A DNA stretch of 64,000 nt from NCBI RefSeq assembly GCF_000820845.2, contig NZ_CBXV010000002.1:248001-312000 (forward strand), in the 5' to 3' direction. The translations under genes were made by a program, and so were the position numbers. Within the stretch, counting starts at the first letter, position 1; every line of letters starts with the position of its first letter. This document shows positions 1 to 10,601 of the stretch, in pieces. The notes beneath the pieces were generated by a model. That model did not search any database. It was not told the DNA's origin and worked only from the letters and a program-made list of their open reading frames with translations. Source of the stretch: Pyrinomonas methylaliphatogenes (lineage in GTDB: Bacteria > Acidobacteriota > Blastocatellia > Pyrinomonadales > Pyrinomonadaceae).

Positions 1-895
1 CGCCCATGCCGAGGATGCGCTGCGCGATGCGGTCCGGATAGAAGGGCTCGAGCGCGTCATATTTTTCGCCGACGCCGACGAATTTGACGGGCTGCCCCGT
101 GACCTGCTTGATCGAAAGGGCCGCTCCGCCGCGCGCATCGCCGTCCATCTTCGTCAGGATGACGCCCGTGATCCCGACGCGACGATGGAACTCCTCGGCG
201 GAGCGGACGGCGTCCTGTCCGGTCATCGCGTCGGCGACGAAGAGGATCTCGACGGGCCGCGTCTCCGTCTTGATCTGGACCAACTCCTCCATCAACTGAT
301 CGTCGATGTGCAGTCGTCCGGCGGTGTCGATCAGGAGCGTGTCGTAACCGTAATCCCGCGCATGGCGCACGGCTTCGCGCGCCAGCAGCACGGGATCGTT
401 CGACTCTGGAAGGTCGAAGATCGCCTGCCCCGTCGCTTTGGCGATCACCTTCAACTGCTCGCGCGCCGCCGGGCGGTAAACGTCCGTCGAGACGAGCAGC
501 GGTTTACGCTCCTCGTTCTTCGCCAGCCACAGCGCGATCTTCCCCGTCGAGGTCGTCTTGCCTGAACCTTGAAGACCAACGACCATCACGACGTTCGGCG
601 CTTGCCGCGTGAAGACAAGACGCGATGAAGTGCCGCCAAGAAGTTCCACCAACTCATCGTAGACGATCTTGACGACCTGCTCGGCGGGTTTGAGCTCTTG
701 CCAAACCTCCTGCCCGAGCGCTTTCTCGCGCACCCGTGCGATGAAGTCTTTGGCCACTTTGTAGTTGACGTCGGCCTCGAGCAACGCCAGACGGATCTCG
801 CGCAACGCCGCATCGACGTGCTCTGGACGAAGCACGCCTTCGCCGCGCAAGTTCTTCAGCGTCCGCTTGAGCTTGTCAGATAAAGATTCGAACAT
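1..895 (-). CDS. ffh: signal recognition particle protein Ffh (3' end outside window)
   Basis: GTPase of the signal recognition particle: it binds signal sequences of nascent membrane proteins with 4.5S RNA and docks to FtsY. The protein starts MFESLSDKLKRTLKNL, a typical Ffh N-domain opening. The G domain shows the P-loop GLQGSGKTT, then DTAGR and TKMDGDARGG in the right order. The methionine-rich M domain lies beyond the window edge, so only about 298 residues are visible. The start is set by the N-terminal match and by a strong promoter 49-77 bp upstream. Identification is by direct motif reading and is close to certain; whether the missing end is intact cannot be judged. Confidence 0.95.
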   Translation of the reverse strand, partial: MFESLSDKLKRTLKNLRGEGVLRPEHVDAALREIRLALLEADVNYKVAKDFIARVREKALGQEVWQELKPAEQVVKIVYDELVELLGGTSSRLVFTRQAPNVVMVVGLQGSGKTTSTGKIALWLAKNEERKPLLVSTDVYRPAAREQLKVIAKATGQAIFDLPESNDPVLLAREAVRHARDYGYDTLLIDTAGRLHIDDQLMEELVQIKTETRPVEILFVADAMTGQDAVRSAEEFHRRVGITGVILTKMDGDARGGAALSIKQVTGQPVKFVGVGEKYDALEPFYPDRIAQRILGMG

Positions 896-943
896 GACCT
901 CACCGAAAACACGGGGTGCTGGTGACCGGAGCCGAAAACGAGA

Positions 944-972
944 ATGATAGTTGCGCAACCCGCGTGTGTCAA
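944..972 (-). promoter_or_regulatory. sigma-70-type promoter of ffh
   Basis: On the minus strand a perfect -35 TTGACA (972-967) is followed after exactly 17 bp by TATCAT (949-944). Transcription would begin near 937, giving a leader of about 40 nt before the ffh ATG. This is one of the best promoter matches in the window. Confidence 0.7.
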
Positions 973-1267
973 GAAAGGGTTGCAGGACGGCACTTTACGT
1001 GCCGCAGGGGAGAGCCGCGGGCGATCCGAGTCGATCTCCTCTCGCTCCTTTTCGCGAGCCACACTCGCATCCACGACTCGTCAAGAATCGGACTTAATTC
1101 GCCTCTCTTCTTCTCACACTTTGCGCAAGTCGCTTCGACGAGGAGATTCCGCGCTCTCTTCCCGCCCCTGATTAACCAATGCTGGGATCTCGGGCGAGGC
1201 GGCGGATCGCTGGCCGCAGCGAAACGCGATCTCGCTTCATCACCAAACCGCGGTCCAAATTCCTGAG

Positions 1268-1361
1268 GTGAGGATCTTTTAATGGATCGCGCTCGGCGTC
1301 ATCATTAGCCTCGATGGCGCGCAGCTTACCTCGTGAGGATCTTTTAATGGATCGCGCTCGG
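1268..1361. repeat. 29-bp direct repeat pair, 65-bp period
   Basis: Two identical 29-bp copies, 1268-1296 and 1333-1361, beginning GTGAGGATCTTTTAATGG, separated by 36 bp of unrelated sequence. Identity stops sharply at both ends. Same geometry as the repeat pairs at 7.8, 13.0, 16.0, 16.7, 18.4, 33.9 and 56.7 kb, although the sequence is different. Confidence 0.85.
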
Positions 1362-1393
1362 ACTCTTCGCCGCGCGGTCGATTGAAAGGAGAG

Positions 1394-1441
1394 CGGGCCA
1401 GCGTGAAACGCCGGAGGGAGAAGCGTCTCAAAGCTGGCCCG
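1394..1441. other. large stem-loop, possible terminator of the SprT-like gene
   Basis: CGGGCCAGC (1394-1402) pairs perfectly with GCTGGCCCG (1433-1441); inside, ACGC (1408-1411) pairs with GCGT (1423-1426). There is no clear U-tract on either strand. It lies about 150 bp downstream of the minus-strand metalloprotease gene and could terminate it or be a structured RNA; function is inferred only. Confidence 0.4.
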
Positions 1442-1591
1442 TCTCATTCGGAGGAGCCCACCTTCCTGCTTCATTAAACGCCGCTCGCTGCTTTTGAGTT
1501 TCAAAAAGTTCGAGCGACCCTCTTTTGTGAACGCGCCTGTTGTTGGCTCCGTACCTTTAGACGCGCGAGCTTCGCCTGCGGACGAAAAATC

Positions 1592-2335
1592 TCAGGCGGC
1601 GCGGGCGCGCGGCGCATAATAACGTCGGGCGATCCGTTCGAGCCACTCCTGCGCCTGCTCATAGTAAGGGAATCTTTGCTCTTCGGCGCGAAAAGCTTTC
1701 GTGTGGTAGTAGCGTCGCCCGTTGATGAAGCGCGCTGGATGTTTGATGTGTAACATCTCGTGATAGAGGATATATTCGACGAACCACTCGGGAACATCGC
1801 GCGAATCGAGCGTCTTGCTGATCACGATCGTATCATGCACTCCGTCGTGATGCCCCAGAATGCGCCGCGTCCGACGCTGCGACCAGGTCAGCGTCGGTTT
1901 CGGCAGCTTGCCGCCGAAATAGCGCCTATTCAACCGATCGAACATGCGATCGAGATCATATACCTGACCGCGCGCTGAGGAGATGACTTTTCGCCCGCGC
2001 TTTTGCCTGGCGAGATCCGCAGCGCGCATGATCTCAGGAGTGCAAGCGTAATCCCGATAGACGCGATCATGCACTTCGGGCGTGCGCCGCCGCAGCAGTC
2101 TGGAGACGAGGATAAAGGCGAGCGCACGATGCACTTTGAGCGGCGCGTGGCGAAATATATCCGAGATGCGAACGTAAACGCGCCCGGAACGCAATCGGAT
2201 CGTATGATGAAGGCCAGCGTAAGGATAAAACCGCACGTCCACCTCAGGCGGCATCCTCTTCGGTTCAATTTGACGAAAAGCTTCCGTATACAGGTAACTT
2301 AAGTGCGATGCTGCATCCGACATCTCTCTTCTCAT
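1592..2335 (-). CDS. SprT-like zinc metalloprotease domain protein
   Basis: Putative zinc-dependent protease of the SprT-like/M48-like group. The signature HEMLH (residues 192-196) supplies two zinc ligands and the catalytic Glu; H211, in RRYYHTKAF, is placed as the third ligand. The segment [21 protein letters not shown] before it matches the usual SprT lead-in helix. The N-terminal ~110 residues are basic and of unknown role. There is no signal peptide, so it is probably cytoplasmic. Starts at 2335 (MRREMSDAA) and 2323 (MSDAA) are both possible: the AAGGGG stretch sits too close to the first and at better distance from the second. It is monocistronic. The family assignment is solid; the substrate is unknown. 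Confidence 0.8.
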   Translation of the reverse strand: MRREMSDAASHLSYLYTEAFRQIEPKRMPPEVDVRFYPYAGLHHTIRLRSGRVYVRISDIFRHAPLKVHRALAFILVSRLLRRRTPEVHDRVYRDYACTPEIMRAADLARQKRGRKVISSARGQVYDLDRMFDRLNRRYFGGKLPKPTLTWSQRRTRRILGHHDGVHDTIVISKTLDSRDVPEWFVEYILYHEMLHIKHPARFINGRRYYHTKAFRAEEQRFPYYEQAQEWLERIARRYYAPRARAA

Positions 2336-2717
2336 CCCCTTGTCGCTAGAACTATCAGCTTCGAGCCGCTGGTTGGCGAAACATGGGCGGTATGCCTGGC
2401 TGCCGTTTCTCTTTTCGGACCACTTCGGCTGTATTGCTGATAAGGAAAGAATTCAGCCCCATCTTAAGGAGAGAGGCGGAGCGGCGTCAAACGCCCTTTC
2501 GGACGACTTCGGCTAACCCTATGGGCGGTCTAAGCATCTGGGCGAGACGGGGCACGTCGCCCGAACACGGGGGCCTTCACCCGCCTTCCATAAACCTTGT
2601 GAGATGAGAAGTTTAACCCGCAAGGCCGGATCTCGCGCCCGCGGTTTCGCCGCCAACTAATTGGAACGGAAAAGTTTATCGGCAGCCCCGAAGTCGCCTC
2701 GGCGGAGAAAAAGATGT
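2336..2717. other. divergent intergenic region upstream of hrcA
   Basis: Nearly 380 bp between the minus-strand metalloprotease and the plus-strand hrcA promoter. I see no credible gene. A 19-bp imperfect repeat (2412-2430 and 2496-2514, core TTCGGAC.ACTTCGGCT) lies 84 bp apart, and ATGGGCGGT occurs at 2383 and 2521. No CIRCE inverted repeat (TTAGCACTC-N9-GAGTGCTAA) was found here. Confidence 0.5.
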
Positions 2718-2747
2718 TTGCACAGCCGTTCACCCATCCGGTATACT
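2718..2747 (+). promoter_or_regulatory. promoter of the hrcA-grpE-dnaK-dnaJ cluster
   Basis: TTGCAC (2718-2723) and TATACT (2742-2747) are 18 bp apart, 36 bp ahead of the hrcA ATG at 2783. The promoter lies inside the longest open frame of hrcA (which could start at 2714), so it argues against that upstream start. Confidence 0.6.
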
Positions 2748-2782
2748 TCCATGGCGCGTTCCTTGGCAGGAGCGCACCTCGG

Positions 2783-3886
2783 ATGGTTTCGATGGGCCAC
2801 AGACAACCCAGCCGTTGGCTTCCCGACGCGCGCGCGCAAGCGATCCTTGCGGCGATCGTGCGCGAGCACATCGCCACGGGCGAGCCTGTCGGATCGCGCA
2901 CCGTGTCCGAGCGTTGCGCTGGCGAGGCGCGATGGAGTCCGGCTACGATTCGCAACGTGATGGCTGAACTTGAGGAAGCCGGGTTCGTCGAACAGCCGCA
3001 CACCTCCGCCGGGCGCATCCCCACCGATAAGGGGTATCGTTTCTACGTTGACCATATGATCAGCGAGGCGCGGCTGCCTAAGGGCGATCGCCTCGCCATT
3101 CGGCGCGCGATCACCAGGCTTCAAGACGAAGAGGATCCGGAACGTTTGATGGAGCGCGTATCTCATCTGTTATCCGAGCTGACGAACAACGTCGGCATCG
3201 CCTTCTCCCCTCCGATGGCCGACAATCGCCTGCAACACGTCGAATTCGTCAAGCTCGCCGATGAACGGGCGCTCGTCGTGCTCGTTTTTGCGCCTAACAT
3301 CATCCAGCATCGCCTCATCCGGCTCGATGAACCGATGGCGCAAGAGGAGCTCGATCGCGCCGCGCGCTATCTGAACGCCGAATTCAAGGGGCGGAGTCTC
3401 GTCGCGATCCGCGCCGAACTCATGCGGCGATTGCGCGAGGAAGAGGCGCTCTACAACAAGCTGTTGAGACAGGCCGCTCTGCTTTGCGAACGGAGCTTCG
3501 CCGAAGCGGAAAAAGAGCGCGGCGAAGTCTATGTCGATGGGGCCTCGAACATCTTAACGAAACCCGACTTCTCCGATCTGGAGACTCTGCGCGAGTTGCT
3601 GCGCACGCTCGAAGAGAGATCGAGACTGGTTCGGATCATTAACGAATGCCTCGCGCGCGATCCATGTGCGAACGCCGTTCAGATCATGATCGGCAGGGAG
3701 AATCTAGCTCCGGCGCTCCGCAACTGCTCTATGATCACCGCCCCTTACCGTATCGCCGATGGCTCTTTCGGCGCTCTCGGCGTCGTCGGCCCTATGCGCA
3801 TCGAATATGAGCGCGTCATCGCGCTCGTCAATCATGTCGCGCGCATTCTCGAACAGAAGTTCAGCGCGGCGAGCGTGGCAGTTTGA
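2783..3886 (+). CDS. hrcA: heat-inducible transcription repressor HrcA
   Basis: Repressor of class I heat-shock genes; it normally binds the CIRCE operator with help from GroE. The N-terminal winged helix shows ILAAIVREHIATGEPVGSRT and WSPATIRNVMAELEEAGF, diagnostic of HrcA; GRIPTDKGYRFYVDHM follows, and the C-terminal GAF-like part ends in the usual GALGVVGPMRIEYERVI. Length from the chosen ATG is 367 residues, normal for the family. That start has AGGAG 10 nt upstream and lies downstream of a promoter that would be inside the longer reading. First gene of a cluster with grpE (27-bp gap), dnaK and dnaJ. I found no CIRCE element, so autoregulation by the classical operator is not supported here. 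Confidence 0.95.
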   Translation: MVSMGHRQPSRWLPDARAQAILAAIVREHIATGEPVGSRTVSERCAGEARWSPATIRNVMAELEEAGFVEQPHTSAGRIPTDKGYRFYVDHMISEARLPKGDRLAIRRAITRLQDEEDPERLMERVSHLLSELTNNVGIAFSPPMADNRLQHVEFVKLADERALVVLVFAPNIIQHRLIRLDEPMAQEELDRAARYLNAEFKGRSLVAIRAELMRRLREEEALYNKLLRQAALLCERSFAEAEKERGEVYVDGASNILTKPDFSDLETLRELLRTLEERSRLVRIINECLARDPCANAVQIMIGRENLAPALRNCSMITAPYRIADGSFGALGVVGPMRIEYERVIALVNHVARILEQKFSAASVAV

Positions 3887-3913
3887 AATCCCCGTTCAGA
3901 TTCATGGTTCATC

Positions 3914-4687
3914 ATGACGGAGAAGAAAGGGCATCGAAAATCCATCCCGATCAAGTTCGCTGATCAACCCGCGTCTCAGCAAGAGTCGGAGAGCATCGAA
4001 GCGGCGCCTGAAATCGCAGATGGGATCGAATCGCAGCTCGATTCCGCCCGGTCTACGGATGAAGCTCAGGTCGTCTGCTCAGATGAGGCGCCTTGCGATC
4101 AAGATGCGGTCGAAGAGAGCGCGCCCCAAGCGAGCGAAGAGACGCCATCCGCGGTCGAAGCTGCCGGTCCAGTCATGGCCGAGCTGATCGCTGCGCGCGC
4201 CGAATTGCGTCGCGTCGAAGGCGAGCTAGCCAAATTCAAGCGCGAGCGTGAAGAATTGCGCGATCTGCTGGCGCGCCGTCAAGCTGAGTTCGAAAACTTC
4301 CGCAAGCGACTCGAACGCGAGCGCGCCGAAACCTATCAGCGCGTCGTCGGAGAAGTCGTCAGCCAACTCTTCCCCGTGCTCGACAATCTGCGGCGCGCGC
4401 TGGAGGCCGAGCGCTCCGCAGCAGCCGAAGAATCGGCGGAATTTCGCCACTTTCTCGCAGGAGTCGAACTGATCAGCAAACAGTTGGATGGCATCCTTGA
4501 GAATTTCGGGATCAAACCCGTCGCCACCATCGGGCGACAATTCGATCCACACTTTCACGAAGCCATCGCAACTGAACCGACCGATGAGGTCGAACCAAAC
4601 ACGATCATCGAAGAGATCGTGCGCGGTTACACCCTCGGCGATAAACTCCTGCGCCCCGCGATGGTCAAAGTCGCGATCAAACAATGA
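3914..4687 (+). CDS. grpE: nucleotide exchange factor GrpE
   Basis: Co-chaperone that releases ADP from DnaK. Residues ~1-90 are acidic and low-complexity; residues ~95-150 form the long coiled coil (ELRRVEGELAKFKRERE) followed by the family core RRQAEFENFRKRLERERAE. The C-terminal beta domain is intact: FDPHFHEAIATEPTDE and then the final RGYTLGDKLLRPAMVKVA. At 257 residues it is somewhat longer than typical because of the acidic N-terminal arm. It sits between hrcA and dnaK in the same direction, 74 bp before dnaK. Identification is certain from the C-terminal signature. Confidence 0.96.
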   Translation: MTEKKGHRKSIPIKFADQPASQQESESIEAAPEIADGIESQLDSARSTDEAQVVCSDEAPCDQDAVEESAPQASEETPSAVEAAGPVMAELIAARAELRRVEGELAKFKREREELRDLLARRQAEFENFRKRLERERAETYQRVVGEVVSQLFPVLDNLRRALEAERSAAAEESAEFRHFLAGVELISKQLDGILENFGIKPVATIGRQFDPHFHEAIATEPTDEVEPNTIIEEIVRGYTLGDKLLRPAMVKVAIKQ

Positions 4688-4761
4688 TGCTCCGCGGATG
4701 GTCCATCGCGCAGCCATCCGCTCGACCGTACTTCCATTGACCACCATCCACCGTAAGCGCT

Positions 4762-6585
4762 ATGGGCAAAGTCATCGGTATTGACCTGGGAACGACGAAC
4801 AGTTGTGTGGCGGTGCTCGAAGGCGGCACCGTGCAGATCATCCCCAACAAAGAGGGCGGGCGGACCACGCCCTCTGTCGTCGGGTTCACGGAGAAAGGCG
4901 AACGGCTCGTCGGTCAGATCGCCAAGCGCCAGGCCGTCACCAATCCGGCCAATACGGTCTACGCCGTCAAGCGCCTGATCGGGCGACGATTCGATTCGCC
5001 AGAGGTCCAGCGAGCGCGCGAGACCTGTCCGTATGAGATCGTCGAAGCGGAGAACGGGGATGCGCGCGTGCGCGTCGGCGGGCGCGTCTACAGTCCGCAA
5101 GAGATCTCGAGCATCGTTCTGCAGCGGTTGAAGGCTGCCGCTGAAGACTTCCTCGGCGAACCTGTGACCGAAGCCATCATCACCGTGCCCGCATACTTCG
5201 ACGATGCGCAACGCCAAGCGACCAAAGATGCGGGACGCATCGCCGGGCTCAAAGTCGAACGGATCATCAATGAGCCGACCGCTGCCGCGCTCGCTTACGG
5301 GCTGGGCCGCGCCGACAACGAGCGCGTCGCCGTCTACGACCTCGGCGGCGGGACGTTCGACATCTCCATCCTCGAGATCAACAATGGAGTCTTCGAAGTC
5401 CTTTCGACCGCAGGCAACACCTTCCTCGGCGGCGAAGATTTCGACGAACGGATCGTCAACTGGATGATCGAAGAGTTCCAGAAGGACACTGGGATCGATC
5501 TCCGCCACGATCGGCTCGCGTTGCAGCGCATGAAAGAGGTCGCCGAGCGGGCCAAGTGTGAACTCTCTTCGCTCACCGAGACGACGATCAGCTTGCCGTT
5601 CATCGCCGCGGACGCCACAGGGCCGAAGCATTTCAACAAGACGTTGACGCGCGAGAAGTTCGAAGAACTCGTCGCCGATCTGGTCGAGCAGACGATCGAA
5701 CCCTGTCAAAAAGCCCTCTGGGACGCGAAGCTCCAACCGGGCGAGATCGACAAGGTGCTGCTCGTCGGCGGGCAAACGCGCTCGCCCATCGTCATGCGCA
5801 CGGTCCGCGAGATCTTCGGGCGCGAACCATCGGCGGAGATCAATCCAGACGAGGTCGTCGCCATGGGCGCCGCGATTCAAGCTGGCGTGATGATGGGCGA
5901 TGTGAAGGATATCGTGCTGCTCGATGTGTTGCCGCTCAGCCTCGGGGTGGAGACGCGCGGCGGTCTGTTCACCAAAGTGATCGAACGCAACTCGACCGTT
6001 CCGCTACGCAAAAGCCTCATCTTCACCACCGTCGTCGATAATCAGTCGTCGGTCGAGATCCACGTCCTTCAAGGCGAGCGTGAGATCGCCAGCGGCAATC
6101 GTTCGCTTGGCAGATTCGAACTCGTCGGCCTGCCGCCCGCGCCGCGCGGCGTGCCGCAGATCGAAGTGACTTTCGAGGTCGATGCCAACGGCATGCTCTC
6201 GGTCTCGGCGCTCGACAAAGCGACCGGCAAACAGCAGCAGATGCGCGTCACACCGACCTCCGGACTTTCCGCCGAAGAGATCGAACGCCTCATCGCTGAA
6301 GCGAGCGCGGCTCGCGAAGCCGATCGCCGGATCAAAGAGACGATCGCGATGCGCAACCGACTCGACAGCTTGATGCGCAATACGGAACGGACCTTCCAAG
6401 AATTCGGCGCGATGCTGTCGATGGAAGCGCGCCGCGAAGCGCACGAGGTTTTGAACAGCGCACAAGCGGCAGTACAATCCGAAGATCCGGCAGAGATCCG
6501 CCAAGCGCTCGAAGCCGTCGAGCGGCTGGCAGATCAGCTCACGGCGGCGATGCTCAACCCGACAAGCCTAACGGAAGAACGATAG
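4762..6585 (+). CDS. dnaK: chaperone DnaK (Hsp70)
   Basis: ATP-dependent Hsp70 chaperone working with DnaJ and GrpE. The ATPase domain begins [16 protein letters not shown] and contains [15 protein letters not shown], the phosphate-2 loop [14 protein letters not shown] and the adenosine motif [13 protein letters not shown]; the linker is [19 protein letters not shown], followed by the substrate-binding domain and the helical lid. Length is 607 residues. The protein ends [10 protein letters not shown] without the acidic EEVKKD-like tail and disordered C-terminus of many DnaKs, so the lid ends early. There is no strong Shine-Dalgarno just upstream of the ATG. It is followed after 98 bp by dnaJ. 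Confidence 0.97.
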   Translation: MGKVIGIDLGTTNSCVAVLEGGTVQIIPNKEGGRTTPSVVGFTEKGERLVGQIAKRQAVTNPANTVYAVKRLIGRRFDSPEVQRARETCPYEIVEAENGDARVRVGGRVYSPQEISSIVLQRLKAAAEDFLGEPVTEAIITVPAYFDDAQRQATKDAGRIAGLKVERIINEPTAAALAYGLGRADNERVAVYDLGGGTFDISILEINNGVFEVLSTAGNTFLGGEDFDERIVNWMIEEFQKDTGIDLRHDRLALQRMKEVAERAKCELSSLTETTISLPFIAADATGPKHFNKTLTREKFEELVADLVEQTIEPCQKALWDAKLQPGEIDKVLLVGGQTRSPIVMRTVREIFGREPSAEINPDEVVAMGAAIQAGVMMGDVKDIVLLDVLPLSLGVETRGGLFTKVIERNSTVPLRKSLIFTTVVDNQSSVEIHVLQGEREIASGNRSLGRFELVGLPPAPRGVPQIEVTFEVDANGMLSVSALDKATGKQQQMRVTPTSGLSAEEIERLIAEASAAREADRRIKETIAMRNRLDSLMRNTERTFQEFGAMLSMEARREAHEVLNSAQAAVQSEDPAEIRQALEAVERLADQLTAAMLNPTSLTEER

Positions 6586-6677
6586 AGGAGTTTCGGCCTG
6601 AATAGGCTTTCGATGTATTATCTTAAACGCAATCGGGTGCCGATTCCACGAGATCGAAGATCGACTCCAGAGCCTAA

Positions 6678-7875
<1,198 letters not shown>

Positions 7876-7994
7876 GCCCTTGAAGTTGAGCCGCACGTTC
7901 AGAGATCGATCGCGGCGAAATCGCATTCCCGCATCCATGGCCGAAGCGCGGTCTCGAATCAGCTCTATAGACCGATCCTCGCGCCATTCTGGTC

Positions 7995-8885
7995 TCAAGC
8001 CGCCATCCTTTTCGCGCGCCTGAGCGTGTGCCAGCCGACCGCTGCGATGATGATCGCGCCGCCGAGAAGCGCCCAAGGCGAAGGCCGCTCGCCGAGGAAG
8101 ATGAAGACCCATAGCGGATTCAGGACCGGTTCGATATAACCGATGATGCCGGCATCGAGCGAACGAGCGCCGCGCGCGATCCCGCGCGTGAAGAGGATAT
8201 AGGCCACACCCAACTGGACCACCCCCAAGTAACAGATGATCAGGATTTCGCGCCCAGAGAGCGCCGACGCCTCATCGAGCAAAGCGGGCGCGGTCACCGC
8301 TGCAAGTAGGAGATTGCCGTAGAAGACCGGCGCTGCGCTGTTGATAAGCCGCGCGCGCGGATGGCGAAGCAGAAGCATGAAGAGCGCGTAACAGAAGCCC
8401 GAAGCCAGCGCGGCGAGATTCCCGTTCCAGTCCGACGGCGCGAGCTTCCCGACGAAGAAAAGCGCCATGCCGACAAGACAACCGCCGACGACAGCGAGAT
8501 CGCTCAAATGGAATCTTTCGCCGTAAAGGATCGGCTCGAGCGCGAGGATATAGACCGGCGCTGTGTACTGAAGGAAGATCGCGTTGGCCGCCGTCGTCAG
8601 TTTGGTCGCCAAGACGAAGAGCAATAACAGCGCCGCGTAGAGAAGCGCCGCGAGCGCCACGATCCGATTCAAACTAAGACCTTCACGGCGCGTCAAAAAC
8701 GCGACGGTCACGGCGGCGAGCGAACATCGTCCGCACGATAGCGCGAAGGCGGAGAGCGAGCTCAATTTGATGAAGAGTCCGCCCGTACTGAAGAGCATGG
8801 CCGCGATGGCGATCAAAACGAGCGGCGATCGCCATGATCCCACTGCTCGCCCCTTGGCCAGCTCGCGCTCTCGCCCCGCCCTCAT
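7995..8885 (-). CDS. EamA/DMT-family membrane transporter
   Basis: Predicted drug/metabolite-type exporter of the inner membrane with two EamA repeats, about ten hydrophobic helices in 296 residues. Visible hallmarks are SPLVLIAIAAMLFSTGG at the start and, near the end, GYIEPVLNPLWVFIFLGERP, the EamA signature in which a helix breaks at Pro before the conserved Gly-Glu. A longer reading upstream to 9113 is possible but would overlap the glycosyltransferase over more than 200 bp and lacks EamA character. The chosen ATG overlaps the glycosyltransferase stop as ATGA, indicating translational coupling. The substrate is unknown; coupling suggests it may move a lipid or sugar intermediate, which is inference. 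Confidence 0.85.
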   Translation of the reverse strand: MRAGRERELAKGRAVGSWRSPLVLIAIAAMLFSTGGLFIKLSSLSAFALSCGRCSLAAVTVAFLTRREGLSLNRIVALAALLYAALLLLFVLATKLTTAANAIFLQYTAPVYILALEPILYGERFHLSDLAVVGGCLVGMALFFVGKLAPSDWNGNLAALASGFCYALFMLLLRHPRARLINSAAPVFYGNLLLAAVTAPALLDEASALSGREILIICYLGVVQLGVAYILFTRGIARGARSLDAGIIGYIEPVLNPLWVFIFLGERPSPWALLGGAIIIAAVGWHTLRRAKRMAA

Positions 8886-10498
8886 GAGAGCCGCAAGCTG
8901 CGTGGCTGACGAAGAACGCTCCCGTTGAGCGTCTGAAGCAGGCTCATCACGCCCATATAGGCATAGCCGAAGAAGAAGAGCATGAGGAAAGGGAGCGTCC
9001 CCCACAGCTCCATGTGTACGGCATATGCCAACGCCAGCAGGAAGTAACAGGCGAACGACAATTCGAGCAGCGGCAACCAACCGCGCCGCCGATGATACTT
9101 CTTCCGTTTCCAAGTCGCATCATCGGCCCGCTCGATGCGGTATTTCGGCGTGCGCACGAACTCCGTGCGTATGCCCAACAACGCTTCCAGCACGGCACGC
9201 GCGTTCGAGAAAGCGAGCCCGATGCCAAGCGCCATCACCAGCGGCAGATGAAGCAATCGCCGCGACCGCCCGCCATCAAGGTACCAGATGGCCGAGCCGT
9301 AGAAGAGGACCACCGAGACCGTGGAGAAGAAAAGGAGCGGAAGATCGAAGAGCATTAGATGATAGAAACCTTGATTGTAGCGCACGAGGAGCAGCGGGAA
9401 TTGAAGCAGGCTCGCCACGATCATCAACGGATAGCTGATGTTCCCCGTGAGGCGGAAGAACATCTCCAGTTTGACGCGCAGCGGGAGCGAAGCGCGCCAG
9501 ATGCGCGGATAGAGCTTGAGCGCCACTTCGGTCACGCCTTTGGCCCAACGCCTCTGTTGCGCTTTGAAGGCGTTGATCTCGACCGGCACTTCCGATGGCA
9601 CATCTTCATCGAGCAGATAGACGAAACGCCATCCCATCAACTGCGCGCGGAACGAAAGGTCCGTATCCTCGGTGAGCGTATCGTGCTGCCACCCGCCGCT
9701 CATCTCGATGGCGCATCGCCGCCAAACTCCCGCCGTCCCATTGAAATTGAAGAATCCGCCCGCCCGATTGCGCACCGTCTGCTCGATGACGAAATGACCG
9801 TCGAGCATGATCGTCTGCAAGCGCGCGAGAAGGTTGTATGCCCCGTTGATATGCGACCAGCGCATCTGCACGCAGGCGACGAGCGGATCGCTGAAGAAGT
9901 GGACCATCTTGCGCAAGCAATCCGGTTTGGGGACGAAATCGGCATCGAAGATGGCGATCAACTGACCACGCCCCGTGCGTAACCCATTGGCCAACGCCCC
10001 CGCCTTGAATCCGCTCCGGTCCGCGCGATGGATGTAGTGAATGTCAAAACCTGCGCGCGCATATCGCTCCGCCAGCGCGCGCGCTAGCTGCTGCGTCTCG
10101 TCCGTCGAATCGTCGAGGATCTGTATCTCGAGAAGATGGCGCGGATAATCGAGCGAGGTGACCGCCTTCAACAATCGCTCGACGACGTATACTTCGTTGA
10201 AGAGCGGCAGTTGCACGGTGATCGGCGGAAGCTCATCCTCGCCGAAAATCCTTTTCGGCTGCGGCGCCACATGCCGATAACGCCAGAAATCTACAACCTG
10301 TTTGATGCGATACGCGCCGTAGATGGAGAGGAAGCCGAGCAGTCCGAAATAGAGCGCGAGCACCGTCCAATCGAAAGCGTCAAGCCGATAAAGCGGACTT
10401 ATGTTGTCCGCCGTTTTGACGGTGATCTCGGCAAAGAGCCTTTGCAGCAACTCTTCCGGCGTTTCGAACTCGAAGGCTAGCGTCGTTCCGATGATCAT
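8882..10498 (-). CDS. cellulose-synthase-like family 2 glycosyltransferase
   Basis: Processive-type membrane GT2 enzyme. After one membrane helix (about residues 45-65), the GT-A domain shows PPITVQLPLFNEVYVVERLL, the nucleotide-sugar site DDSTDET, the metal-binding DAD in IAIFDADFVP, the acceptor/catalytic TED in DTLTEDTDLS, and QQRRWAKG, the Q(x)xRW motif of cellulose/hyaluronan synthases and glucomannan synthase-like enzymes. Several membrane helices follow in the C-terminal half. At 538 residues it is close to bacterial CslA-like proteins. It lacks a PilZ domain. It would build a beta-linked polysaccharide or glycolipid; the sugar cannot be told from the sequence. It is coupled to the EamA transporter by a 4-bp overlap. 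Confidence 0.88.
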   Translation of the reverse strand: MIIGTTLAFEFETPEELLQRLFAEITVKTADNISPLYRLDAFDWTVLALYFGLLGFLSIYGAYRIKQVVDFWRYRHVAPQPKRIFGEDELPPITVQLPLFNEVYVVERLLKAVTSLDYPRHLLEIQILDDSTDETQQLARALAERYARAGFDIHYIHRADRSGFKAGALANGLRTGRGQLIAIFDADFVPKPDCLRKMVHFFSDPLVACVQMRWSHINGAYNLLARLQTIMLDGHFVIEQTVRNRAGGFFNFNGTAGVWRRCAIEMSGGWQHDTLTEDTDLSFRAQLMGWRFVYLLDEDVPSEVPVEINAFKAQQRRWAKGVTEVALKLYPRIWRASLPLRVKLEMFFRLTGNISYPLMIVASLLQFPLLLVRYNQGFYHLMLFDLPLLFFSTVSVVLFYGSAIWYLDGGRSRRLLHLPLVMALGIGLAFSNARAVLEALLGIRTEFVRTPKYRIERADDATWKRKKYHRRRGWLPLLELSFACYFLLALAYAVHMELWGTLPFLMLFFFGYAYMGVMSLLQTLNGSVLRQPRSLRLS

Positions 10499-10601
10499 CT
10501 CGAAGACTCAGGCCTGATCGTTTCGGATGATGAATTTTCGATCCACATCCCGCCACCTGTCAAAGGCGGTCCAGCTTCGACCTAGAACCGAGCGGCGAAC
10601 G

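Larger units (their letters stand above)
896..1591. other. gene-poor spacer between ffh and the SprT-like gene
   Basis: About 700 bp with no convincing gene. It carries the ffh promoter, a pair of identical 29-bp direct repeats (1268-1296 and 1333-1361) and a long stem-loop (1394-1441). Short open frames here have no recognisable protein character, and both DNA repeats lie in the middle of them. Confidence 0.6.

Noticed and set aside
2383..2607. 74-codon frame with RTTSA twice
   Set aside because: Internal similarity is from an imperfect DNA repeat; no start signal or family; kept only as a spacer note.
2336..2782. CIRCE operator upstream of hrcA
   Set aside because: No TTAGCACTC/GAGTGCTAA inverted repeat found by eye on either strand.
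8886..9113. N-terminal extension of the EamA gene into the glycosyltransferase
   Set aside because: No EamA homology character; coupling ATG at 8885 is natural.
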